From: Thermoplasmata archaeon
GTDB taxonomy: Archaea; Thermoplasmatota; Thermoplasmata; Lutacidiplasmatales; UBA184
Length of the DNA: 14,705 bases
Direction of reading: 5' to 3'
Assembly: GCA_030037035.1 (NCBI GenBank)
Contig: JASHSA010000068.1
Coordinates: 1 to 14,705, forward strand
Made by a program: the position numbers and the translations under genes. The notes beneath the pieces were generated by a model, which searched no databases, was not told where the DNA came from, and worked only from the letters and a program-made list of their open reading frames with translations. Of this stretch, positions 6,247 to 12,936 are shown piece after piece (the first letter of the stretch is position 1; each line of letters starts with the position of its first letter).

Positions 6247-7157
6247 TGGAACAGCCCCTCCAGGCGGCGTCGCGCGCGCTGGCCGATGAGGCGGACGAGG
6301 ACGTTCAGGCCGACGACGATCACGAGGAGCAGGAACGCCGCCTCGAACGCGATGTGCACCGCGCCCGGAAGCGGGTTCTGGAAGTCCTCCCAGATGTAGA
6401 GGGAGAGCGCCCCGGCCGGGACGAACAGCCCGCTCGGGGGGATCGCCGCCGCGCTCGTCGTCAGGTAGAGCGGGGCCGTCTCGCCGACGCCGATCGCCAT
6501 CGCGAGGAAGACGCCGCTGAGGACCTGCGGGAGCGCGATCGGCGTGGCGACCCGGAGCAGGTACTGGATCGGGCGGGCCCCGGAGCCGAGCGCCGCCTCC
6601 CGGATGTGCGGAGGGATCGACGCGTAGGCGAGGTCGGTCGCCCGGAAGACGTACGGCGTCATGAACACCCCGAGGGTCACCCCGGCCGCCGCGAGCGAGG
6701 CTCCCCAGCCGAACGCCAGCACGAACGCGAGGAACCCGAACAGGCCGACGATGATCGACGGGATCCCGGCCATCACGTTCGCGGTGACCCGGACGACGCC
6801 GGCGCCGGCCTCGTCGAGGTACTCGGCGGTCACGAGGCCGCCGATGAGGCCGAACGCGACCGCGGTGGTCGTGGCGAGCAGGAGGATCTCGAGCGTGCCG
6901 ACCAGGGGGGCGTAGAGGCCCCCGCCGGCCCCCGAGGGGTTCGTCGTCAGCGTCGCGAGCGTGAAGCTCGGCAGCGCCCGCACGCAGATCCAGTAGGCGA
7001 GGTCGAGGATCGGGATCACCGCGACCAGGACGGTGAGCGGCAGCGCCCAGCCGACGATCCGGTCGAACCAGGTGCGGCGCCAGACCCCCCCCGAGCGGTC
7101 GCGCCGCAGGTCGTCGGACGCCGCGAGCGCCGGGGCGGCGAGCGCCGTGCCGCTCAT
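6243..7157 (-). CDS. pstA: Phosphate ABC transporter permease PstA
   Basis: A 304-residue inner-membrane permease. About six hydrophobic segments follow a polar N-terminal tail, and the first is near residues 36-58. The cytoplasmic EAA loop that docks on PstB is REAALGSGARPIQYLLRVATP, about 186-206. AEYLDEAG (111-118) and GIPSIIVGLFGFLAF (131-145) are PstA hallmarks. The ATG at 7157 overlaps the pstC stop (ATGA), so this start is preferred over the open frame that runs on upstream inside pstC. With PstC it forms the heterodimeric phosphate channel. Confidence 0.95.
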   Translation of the reverse strand: MSGTALAAPALAASDDLRRDRSGGVWRRTWFDRIVGWALPLTVLVAVIPILDLAYWICVRALPSFTLATLTTNPSGAGGGLYAPLVGTLEILLLATTTAVAFGLIGGLVTAEYLDEAGAGVVRVTANVMAGIPSIIVGLFGFLAFVLAFGWGASLAAAGVTLGVFMTPYVFRATDLAYASIPPHIREAALGSGARPIQYLLRVATPIALPQVLSGVFLAMAIGVGETAPLYLTTSAAAIPPSGLFVPAGALSLYIWEDFQNPLPGAVHIAFEAAFLLLVIVVGLNVLVRLIGQRARRRLEGLFQ

Positions 7158-8143
7158 ACGCCGGCGACCTCGGTGAACGTCCGCCGGATCAGCCAGCGCC
7201 CGGCGACGTTCACGGCGAGCGAGATCCCCATCAGGACGAGGCCGAGCTCCGCGAGGAAGTGCAGCGTCTGGTAGCCGACCGAGCTCTTCTCGAACGCCGT
7301 GTCGACCTCGGCGATGATCAGCGACGCCATCGTCGAGGTGTTGTCGTAGATGTTCGTGGGGAGCCGGGGGATCTGGCCGATCACCATGAACACCGCGACC
7401 GTCTCCCCCATCGCGCGGCCGAAGCCGAGGAACGCCGCTCCCCAGATCCCGCGTCGGCAGTACGGGATCGAGACCCGCCGGGTCACCTCCCAGCGCGTCG
7501 CCCCGAGCGCGAGCCCGCTCTCCCAGAGGTCCTTCGGGATGGAGCGAAGCGCGTCGCGCATCAGGAGCGTCGTGACGGGAAGGATCATCAGGAACAGGAT
7601 CACGATCGCGAGCATGACGCTCGCGCCGGTGCCGCTCGGGGAGGTACGGTTCGCGGCGAAGCCGGGGATCCAGGCGAGGTACGTGGTCGTCCACGGGTAG
7701 ACGTCCGCCTTGAAGTACGGCGCCACGACGAAGTAGCCCCAGAGCCCGTAGACGATGCTCGGGATCCCCGAGAGCAGGTCGACGAACGGGTCGGTCCACG
7801 AGGCGAGCCAGCCGGGCATGTAGACGGCCGAGGCGATCGCGACCGCGAGGCCGATCCCCATGGCGAGGGCGAGCGCGGGGACGGACGTGAGGAACGAGCC
7901 GACGACGTAGATCAGGATCCCGTTCTGGGCGGCGTTGAACGACCAGAACGACCGGCCGAAGTTCTCGAAGTGGGTCGCCTGGACCAGCACCAGCACGATC
8001 GCGACGGTGATCGCGAGCGGGATCAGCGCCGGGATGTACGGCAGGATCCTACGAAGCGCCCCCAGGTTCGACGACGACGGACCGGGGGGCGCAGGAAGGG
8101 GTTGCCCGTCCTGCGGCGTCGGGGGCGAGGACGGGGGGCTCAC
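7154..8143 (-). CDS. pstC: Phosphate ABC transporter permease PstC
   Basis: A 329-residue permease. A Pro/Ser-rich cytoplasmic tail (about 1-28) precedes six hydrophobic segments, the first at about 34-55. The EAA loop is ESGLALGATRWEVTRRVSIP at about 208-227. LLSGIPSIVYGLWGYFVV (123-140) and GRAMGETVAVFMVIGQ (242-257) are diagnostic of PstC. The call uses the GTG start at 8143, 16 nt after the pstS stop codon. No clear Shine-Dalgarno sequence is seen there, so translation may rely on coupling. The end overlaps pstA by four bases. Confidence 0.95.
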   Translation of the reverse strand: MSPPSSPPTPQDGQPLPAPPGPSSSNLGALRRILPYIPALIPLAITVAIVLVLVQATHFENFGRSFWSFNAAQNGILIYVVGSFLTSVPALALAMGIGLAVAIASAVYMPGWLASWTDPFVDLLSGIPSIVYGLWGYFVVAPYFKADVYPWTTTYLAWIPGFAANRTSPSGTGASVMLAIVILFLMILPVTTLLMRDALRSIPKDLWESGLALGATRWEVTRRVSIPYCRRGIWGAAFLGFGRAMGETVAVFMVIGQIPRLPTNIYDNTSTMASLIIAEVDTAFEKSSVGYQTLHFLAELGLVLMGISLAVNVAGRWLIRRTFTEVAGV

Positions 8144-8159
8144 GATCGCGCCCGTCGGC

Positions 8160-9524
8160 TCAGTTGGCGATCGTGACCTGAGCGAGCGTCTCCAGGTCCA
8201 ATCCTTGGATCTGCGGGGTCAACGGGATGAAGTTGACCTGGTCGAGGTACTTCGACGCCTGACCGTAGGAGATCACCCACTCCTCGTACGCCACGACATA
8301 CGCCTCGTGCGACGGGCTCGCCGGACTCGTCTTGAGCAGCGTGTACTCGAGGTTGACGTCCGGGTACGGGCCCAGGGTCGCGGACGGGCTCGCCGGGTTC
8401 GTGCCGCCTCCGCCCGCGGCCCAGGTGATCGGCCCGGCCGGGCTTCCGCCCAGGATCAGGTTGATCGCGAGGCCGTAGCTGGAGTAGTCGAGCCGCCCGA
8501 GCGAGAGGTTCGCGTCAAGGCTGACGTTCTTCAGCGACCAGCCGATGTAGTTCTCCTGCGCCGAGGCGTTCAGCTTGAGGTTCCCGCCCAGCGGCGTGTT
8601 CGCGGCGTTGTCGCCGAGGTTCGCCCAGCCAAGGCCGTCGGCCTTGATCTCCGACAGGTAGCTGATCCCGACGTAGCCGATCCCGCCGGTGAGGTTCTTC
8701 AGCACGCTGAGGATCCCGATGTTGCCGTCGCCCGTCTTCGCGTTCGGCGGGACCGTGTTGATGAACGCCTTGGTGTTGTTCTCGTAGGTCCAGCCCGAGT
8801 AGGACATGTCGCAGTAGGTGCTGAACAGGTCGGTGTCGCCGCTCGAGTCCGAGCGGACGACCGGCGTGATCGCCGTGTCCGGGAGCGTCCTCGTGGGGTT
8901 GGCGTTCTGGATCCCTGCGCTGTTCCAGTATTCGGCCGCCGGAGGCGTGACGCCGCCGAGGGTCCCCTCGAAGATCTTCGCGAGGACGGTGCCGTTCATG
9001 TTCAGATGGACGCTGTCGAGCGTCATACCGAGGTTGTAGACGACGAGCTGCGAGGAGATCGCGACCGGCACGTCCACGACGCCGGGGTCCTCGGTCACGC
9101 CGGGAACCTTGGTCGGCACCGTGTAGGCGTCCGAGCCGCCGATGTCGATCGTCCCGGCCCCGGCCTCGGACTGGCCCTGGCCGCTGCCGCCGCCCGTGGG
9201 GCTGATGACGACGTGCGAGTTGACCGTGCTCGTGTACGCCGGGCCCCAGATGTCCTCCATCGGCTCCAGCAGCGTCGACCCCGTCTCCGTGACGTCGATC
9301 GTGGCGGTGCTCGACTTGTTGAGATACGCTCCCAAGAAGTAGCCGCCGCCGATCCCGACCGCGAGCAGCACGACGCCGATCCCGATCGCCGCGCCCGCCG
9401 TGAACTGGCGTGCGCGCTTCCGTGCGGGCGACGACATCGAATCGCTCGGGGCCATGCCGCCCGAGCCGGATCCCGTGGTCCCGGCCGGGGGCGAACTCGT
9501 TCCTCCGGTGTTCTGTGCACTCAT
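8160..9524 (-). CDS. pstS: Phosphate ABC transporter substrate-binding protein PstS, membrane-anchored
   Basis: A 454-residue phosphate-binding protein. The phosphate-contacting loops of the PstS family are visible: ETGSTLLEP (80-88), GGGSGQG (111-117), IGGSDAY (128-134) and RSDSSGD (224-230). A Ser/Gly-rich, probably cytoplasmic tail ends in basic ARKRARQ (34-40). One hydrophobic segment (about 43-67) follows, so the domain is likely held outside the cell by an uncleaved helix. No lipobox cysteine is present. ATG at 9524 is chosen because GGGAGG lies seven bases upstream; a GTG five codons earlier (9539) would swallow that site. It is first in the pstSCAB-phoU operon and the only gene here with a clear leader and a strong ribosome binding site. 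Confidence 0.93.
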   Translation of the reverse strand: MSAQNTGGTSSPPAGTTGSGSGGMAPSDSMSSPARKRARQFTAGAAIGIGVVLLAVGIGGGYFLGAYLNKSSTATIDVTETGSTLLEPMEDIWGPAYTSTVNSHVVISPTGGGSGQGQSEAGAGTIDIGGSDAYTVPTKVPGVTEDPGVVDVPVAISSQLVVYNLGMTLDSVHLNMNGTVLAKIFEGTLGGVTPPAAEYWNSAGIQNANPTRTLPDTAITPVVRSDSSGDTDLFSTYCDMSYSGWTYENNTKAFINTVPPNAKTGDGNIGILSVLKNLTGGIGYVGISYLSEIKADGLGWANLGDNAANTPLGGNLKLNASAQENYIGWSLKNVSLDANLSLGRLDYSSYGLAINLILGGSPAGPITWAAGGGGTNPASPSATLGPYPDVNLEYTLLKTSPASPSHEAYVVAYEEWVISYGQASKYLDQVNFIPLTPQIQGLDLETLAQVTIAN

Positions 9525-9531
9525 TCGACTT

Positions 9532-9537
9532 CCTCCC
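9532..9537 (-). promoter_or_regulatory. Shine-Dalgarno site of pstS
   Basis: GGGAGG on the - strand ends seven bases before the ATG at 9524. It decides the start against the upstream GTG at 9539. It is the best ribosome binding site in the window. Confidence 0.72.
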
Positions 9538-9557
9538 ACCTCTTCGTGCTTTCCGTT

Positions 9558-9589
9558 CCCCGCCCGCCTCTCGGCTCGGCGGGGTTTTT
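9558..9589 (+). terminator. GC hairpin plus T-run in the pstS leader region
   Basis: CCCCGCC (9558-9564) can pair with GGCGGGG (9578-9584), followed by TTTTT on the + strand. A nested stem CCCGCC (9563-9568) with GGCGGG is an alternative. This looks like an intrinsic terminator for + strand transcripts, but no + strand gene leads into it. On the - strand the same sequence is the start of the predicted pstS leader, so its role may be a 5' hairpin that protects or regulates the mRNA, or a block on antisense transcription. Confidence 0.42.
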
Positions 9590-9610
9590 CGGGCGACCGA
9601 GTTCACCTTC

Positions 9611-9618
9611 GAATATAG
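9611..9618 (-). promoter_or_regulatory. Candidate TATA element of the pst operon
   Basis: CTATATTC on the - strand is the clearest TATA box in the window. Transcription would start near 9586-9590, giving a leader of about 60 nt that begins with the GC hairpin and ends with the Shine-Dalgarno site. Confidence 0.55.
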
Positions 9619-9630
9619 GGGGATTCTGCG

Positions 9631-9640
9631 TAGACTATAG
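9631..9640 (-). promoter_or_regulatory. TAGACTATAG element upstream of pstS, candidate operator
   Basis: TAGACTATAG lies 13 nt beyond the predicted TATA box of pstS. Its first eight bases also occur at 4528-4535 upstream of the abrB-phoU gene. A regulator bound here would be next to the TBP/TFB site. The AbrB-PhoU protein is an obvious candidate, by inference only. Confidence 0.33.
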
Positions 9641-9683
9641 TGTAATTCATAGGTGCGCGTATGGGACGGTTTCGCACGGCGCG

Positions 9684-9692
9684 TTTCTAAAT
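9684..9692 (+). promoter_or_regulatory. Candidate TATA element of truA
   Basis: TTTCTAAAT is centred about 27 nt before the ATG at 9715, the spacing expected for a leaderless transcript. No Shine-Dalgarno sequence of useful spacing precedes the ATG. Confidence 0.5.
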
Positions 9693-9714
9693 CCGACGGG
9701 CTCGCCGGGGGGCC

Positions 9715-10560
9715 ATGACGCAGGCCGTCTCGGAGCAGGAGGAGCGATGGCTGGTGCGCTTCGGCTACGACGGCACCGGCTTCGCCGGCTGGGCGCGCCA
9801 GCCCCGTCTCCGGACCGTGGAAGGGGTCGTCCTCGAGGGGATCCGCCGTTACGGGATCGCCGCGCCCCTCTCCGCACGGCTCGAGGTCGCGAGCCGGACC
9901 GACGGCGGGGTGAGCGCTCGGGCCAACGCCCTCGCGCTCTCGTCCCCCCTGCGCGCGCACGAGCTGCTGCGTCGCCTGAACGCCGTCTCGCCCGACCTCA
10001 TGTTCACGGCGGCGAGCCGGATCCCCGAGCGGTTCGTGGTCCGGCACGCCCGGCGGCGCTCGTACCGCTACTTCGACCCCGGTCCGCTCGCGGACCCGGC
10101 GCGGGTCGCGAAGGCGACCCGGCTCCTCGTGGGGCCGCTCGACGCGCGGTCGTTCGGCCGCGGGTTCTCTGCGGGCTCCCCCCACTGGACCCCCGTCGAT
10201 CGGGTGAGCGTGGGCCCGGAGCCTCCGGGCCACGTCGTGGAGGTCGAGGCCCGGTCGTTCGTCTGGGGGATGGTGAGGAAGATCGTCGGCGCCCTGCGGG
10301 AGGTCGACCGGGGGAGGCTCACGCTCGAGAGGCTGGAGGAGGCGGCGCGGGGGCGGTCGCGGCTGACGCTCCCGATGGCCGAGCCCGAGGGTCTCGTCCT
10401 CTGGGAGGTCGACTATCCCCTGGAGTGGGAGACCACCTGGGCAGGGCCGAACCGTCATCAGGCGGGGTTCTGGGAGCGGGCGCGCCGGGACGCTTGGCGC
10501 CGCGGTGAGCTCAGTCGGGCCCTCCCGTCCGGCGAGCCCTCGAAAGACCTCCCGAAGTGA
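9715..10560 (+). CDS. truA: tRNA pseudouridine synthase TruA
   Basis: A 281-residue enzyme that converts uridines in the anticodon arm (positions 38-40) of tRNAs to pseudouridine. The N-terminal strand RFGYDGTGFAGWARQP (15-30) is a TruA signature. The catalytic aspartate is Asp63 within SRTDGGVSARANALAL (60-75). RRRSYRYF and later SFVWGMVRKIVGAL complete the family pattern. Length is normal; the last 30 residues or so are polar and probably a flexible tail. It is transcribed away from pstS, with a 190-nt spacer holding both promoters. Confidence 0.95.
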   Translation: MTQAVSEQEERWLVRFGYDGTGFAGWARQPRLRTVEGVVLEGIRRYGIAAPLSARLEVASRTDGGVSARANALALSSPLRAHELLRRLNAVSPDLMFTAASRIPERFVVRHARRRSYRYFDPGPLADPARVAKATRLLVGPLDARSFGRGFSAGSPHWTPVDRVSVGPEPPGHVVEVEARSFVWGMVRKIVGALREVDRGRLTLERLEEAARGRSRLTLPMAEPEGLVLWEVDYPLEWETTWAGPNRHQAGFWERARRDAWRRGELSRALPSGEPSKDLPK

Positions 10561-10679
10561 GCGCGAGATCCCGCTCGGGGCATCGTTTCCCGCCTCACGA
10601 CGGCTCGCGAGCGACCGGCCGTGCAAGGTCCGCCGCGCGCCGCGTCCGTTAGCTCAGAGGGGGCCGGGGCGCGCGCCGT
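10561..10679. other. Spacer between convergent truA and the Hps-RraA gene
   Basis: This 119-nt GC-rich spacer lies between two convergent stop codons. I see no gene, poly-T terminator or repeat in it. A short tRNA-like string at 10645-10657 was examined and rejected. Confidence 0.6.
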
Positions 10680-11984
10680 TCAGCCGACGCGCTCCCAGCG
10701 CTCGAGCTTCTGGACGGAGGCGAGCGTCGAGCCCCGGCGGATCTCCTCGCGGATCCGATTCTCGTGCTCGAGCACGTCGAGCGCCCGGTTCGCGACCTCG
10801 AGCGCCCGTTCCCGCGGGATCACGACGACCCCGCTCGCGTCGCCGACGACCCAGTCCCCCGGTCGTACCCGCTGGCCGCCGACCGTCACCTCGACCCCGA
10901 TCTCTCCGTGGCCCTTCGGCTCCCCCGCGTTCGAGCTGACGTGGCGGCTGAACGCCGGGAAGCCGAGCTCGAGGATCGCGTCGAGGTCGCGGATCGCCCC
11001 GTCGACGACGACCGCCGAGAGGTTCCGGCCGCGGGCCGACCAGCTGGCGAGCTCCCCCCAGATCGCCGTCTCCCCGCCCCCGGCGTCGACGACGATCACG
11101 TCGCCCGGGCCGGCGCGGTCGATCGCCTCGACCGGCTTCGCCCAGTCGCCGTCGCGCGTCAGCACCGTCACCGCCGGCCCGGCGACGCGGACGTTCGGCC
11201 CGGTGAGCCGGGGCAGGATCCCGTGCATCGCCCCCTGGCGCTGCATCGCGTCCGAGAGGTTCGGGGTGGAGGCCTTGAGGAGCGCCTCGCGGACCTCGCC
11301 GGCGCCGTAGCGCCGGAACCCTTCGCTGGCGACCTCCTTCCGCTCGGCGATCGCGCGGACGATCGCGCGCGTCGCCTCGGCGATCTTCGGGCTCTTCGTG
11401 ATCGCCCCTCCGACGACCAGGATCTGCGCGCCGGCGCGGGTCGCCTCGGCGACCGTCTCGCTCGTGAGGCCCCCCGCGACCGCGACGGGGATCGGCGAGG
11501 CGCGGGCGAGCTCGGCGAGCCGCTCGAACGGCGTCCGCGCCGTCATCTGCATGTCGATGCCGAGGTGCCAGCAGACCGCCGCGGCGCCGAGCTCGGCGGC
11601 CTTGCGGCTCCGCTCGAGCGGGTCGGCGACGCCGAGCAGGTCGACGACGACCTCGGCGCCGTAGAGCTCGCCGCCGCGGACCGCCTCGGCGATCGTCCCG
11701 TCGTCGGCGGCGCCGAGCACCGTGACGAGGTCCGCGCCGGCCTTCGCGGCGATCTCGACCTCGAAGGCGCCGGTGTCCATCACCTTCATGTCGGCGACGA
11801 TCCGCCGGTCCGGGAACGCCTTCTTCAGCTCGCGCACGGCGTCCAGCCCCTCGCTCTTGATCAGCGGGGTGCCGGCCTCGACCCAATCGGCGCCGCCGTC
11901 GACCGCCTCGCGCGCCGCCGCGAGCGCCCGCGAGAGGTTCTCGAAGTCGAGCGCGACCTGCAGGACCGGCCGCTCGAGCCGCAT
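10680..11984 (-). CDS. Hexulose-6-phosphate synthase / RraA-family fusion
   Basis: A 434-residue fusion. The N-terminal half (about 1-215) is a TIM barrel of the OMP decarboxylase superfamily. It starts LQVALDF, has the catalytic DxKxxD motif (Asp65, Lys67, Asp70 in DMKVMD) and a phosphate-binding end PVAVAGGLTSETV. It should interconvert 3-hexulose-6-phosphate with ribulose-5-phosphate and formaldehyde, which archaea use to make pentoses. The C-terminal half (about 238-415) is RraA-like, with WGELAS (309-314) and DGAIRD (328-333), where Arg-Asp binds metal in related aldolases. Such fusions occur in archaea. The RraA half is unlikely to regulate RNase E, which archaea lack; an aldolase or decarboxylase role fits better. 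ATG 11984 is chosen because a TATA-like box lies 26 nt upstream, and residues before it do not fit the fold. No Phi isomerase gene is in the window. Confidence 0.9.
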   Translation of the reverse strand: MRLERPVLQVALDFENLSRALAAAREAVDGGADWVEAGTPLIKSEGLDAVRELKKAFPDRRIVADMKVMDTGAFEVEIAAKAGADLVTVLGAADDGTIAEAVRGGELYGAEVVVDLLGVADPLERSRKAAELGAAAVCWHLGIDMQMTARTPFERLAELARASPIPVAVAGGLTSETVAEATRAGAQILVVGGAITKSPKIAEATRAIVRAIAERKEVASEGFRRYGAGEVREALLKASTPNLSDAMQRQGAMHGILPRLTGPNVRVAGPAVTVLTRDGDWAKPVEAIDRAGPGDVIVVDAGGGETAIWGELASWSARGRNLSAVVVDGAIRDLDAILELGFPAFSRHVSSNAGEPKGHGEIGVEVTVGGQRVRPGDWVVGDASGVVVIPRERALEVANRALDVLEHENRIREEIRRGSTLASVQKLERWERVG

Positions 11985-12005
11985 CGTCCGGTCGAGCGGA
12001 GGGCC

Positions 12006-12014
12006 CTTGATAAC
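12006..12014. promoter_or_regulatory. Shared TATA-like box between Hps-RraA and methyltransferase genes
   Basis: CTTGATAAC (GTTATCAAG on the other strand) is the only AT-rich spot in the 55-nt divergent spacer. Its centre is 26 nt from the ATG at 11984 and 30 nt from the GTG at 12040. One box, or two overlapping ones, could serve leaderless transcription in both directions. Confidence 0.5.
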
Positions 12015-12039
12015 CCATCCTCCCTTCTCGGCGCCCGCC

Positions 12040-12936
12040 GTGGACGAACCGGCGCCCCGCGGGTCGATCCGTCTCGTCCACGGCGACGCGCGACGGCTCG
12101 ACGGGATCGCCGACCGCTCGGTCGAGCTCGTCCTCACGAGCCCGCCGTACCCGATGATCCCGCAGTGGGACGAGCAGTTCCGCGCGCTCGGGGCGACCGA
12201 CTACCCCGGGATGCTGCGCCAGCTCGCCGAGGCGTGGCGCGCCTGCCACCGGGTCCTCGTCCCCGGCGGGATCCTCGCGGTCGTGATCGGCGACGCGCTC
12301 CGGCGGGGGGAGGACGGCTTCCGCCTCTGGCCGAACCACGCGGCGACGCTGCTCGACGCCGAGCGCGTCGGCTTCGTGCCGCTGCCGTACGTCCTGTGGA
12401 AGAAGCCGACGAACCGCCCGAACGCCTTCCTCGGCTCCGGCTTCCTTCCGCCGAACGCCTACGTCACGCTCGACTGCGAGTACGTCCTCCTGTTCCGGCG
12501 GGGCCCGCTCCGCCGGTTCCCGCGGCACGACCCGAAACGGGCCGCGAGCCGCTTCCGCCGCGAGGAGCGCGACCGATGGTTCTCGCAGGTCTGGGAGGAC
12601 GTCCGGGGCGCGCGGCAGGCGGGCGGCGCCGGCCGGACCGGTGCGTTCCCCGGGGCGCTCGCCGAGCGCCTCGTGAGGATGTTCTCGGTCGTCGGCGACA
12701 CCGTCCTCGACCCGTTCGCCGGCACCGGCACGACGCTCTGGGCGGCGAGCGCCCTCGGCCGGCACGCCGTCGGCCTGGAGCTCGACCCGCAGGTCTACGC
12801 GACGCTCGCCGGGGAGGCCGACCGCCGGCGCGCGCCTAGCTCGCCGGGACGGACGGGGGCGGCAGGTCCGCGGACGGCGCGCCGGAGACCGCCTCGACCG
12901 CCTTCTCCCGGGCGGGCGTCGCCGGCGGGGGCGTAG
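12040..12936 (+). CDS. DNA amino-methyltransferase, probably cytosine-N4 type
   Basis: A 298-residue SAM-dependent methyltransferase from the GTG start. The catalytic motif IV is TSPPYP (33-38), and SPPY is typical of N4-cytosine enzymes. The SAM-binding motif I comes later, DPFAGTGTT at 224-232, so the order is that of the beta class. LVPGGILAVVIGD (73-85) is also usual for the family. GTG 12040 is favoured by the shared TATA-like box 30 nt upstream; the frame is open further upstream but would run into the divergent gene. No restriction endonuclease is next to it, so it looks like an orphan methylase. The last 35 residues or so are low-complexity Pro/Arg/Ser and overlap the end of the opposite-strand gene by about 100 nt; they may be a recent extension. 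Adenine-N6 specificity is less likely. Confidence 0.85.
   Translation: MDEPAPRGSIRLVHGDARRLDGIADRSVELVLTSPPYPMIPQWDEQFRALGATDYPGMLRQLAEAWRACHRVLVPGGILAVVIGDALRRGEDGFRLWPNHAATLLDAERVGFVPLPYVLWKKPTNRPNAFLGSGFLPPNAYVTLDCEYVLLFRRGPLRRFPRHDPKRAASRFRREERDRWFSQVWEDVRGARQAGGAGRTGAFPGALAERLVRMFSVVGDTVLDPFAGTGTTLWAASALGRHAVGLELDPQVYATLAGEADRRRAPSSPGRTGAAGPRTARRRPPRPPSPGRASPAGA

Noticed and set aside
9525..9539. A GTG start for pstS at 9539.
   Set aside because: The GGGAGG ribosome binding site overlaps this GTG and lies at the right distance from the ATG at 9524, so translation should start there.
10645..10657. The string TCCGTTAGCTCAG resembles the 5' part of a tRNA (acceptor end plus D-arm start).
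   Set aside because: No anticodon arm or T arm with TTCGA-type loop follows at the right distance, and the sequence runs into the 3' end of the Hps-RraA gene. It is treated as chance.
11722..12039. An upstream extension of the methyltransferase frame by 106 codons.
   Set aside because: It lies antisense to the Hps coding region, has no methyltransferase motif, and would put the start far from the TATA-like box. GTG 12040 fits better.
10764..12839. Long + strand open frame of about 691 codons opposite the Hps-RraA gene.
   Set aside because: Composition is Arg/Asp/Pro-rich with no domain pattern, while the - strand shows intact DxKxxD and WGEL motifs. The same applies to the long frames at 3605-5473, 5455-6399, 7935-10508 and 8515-10626.
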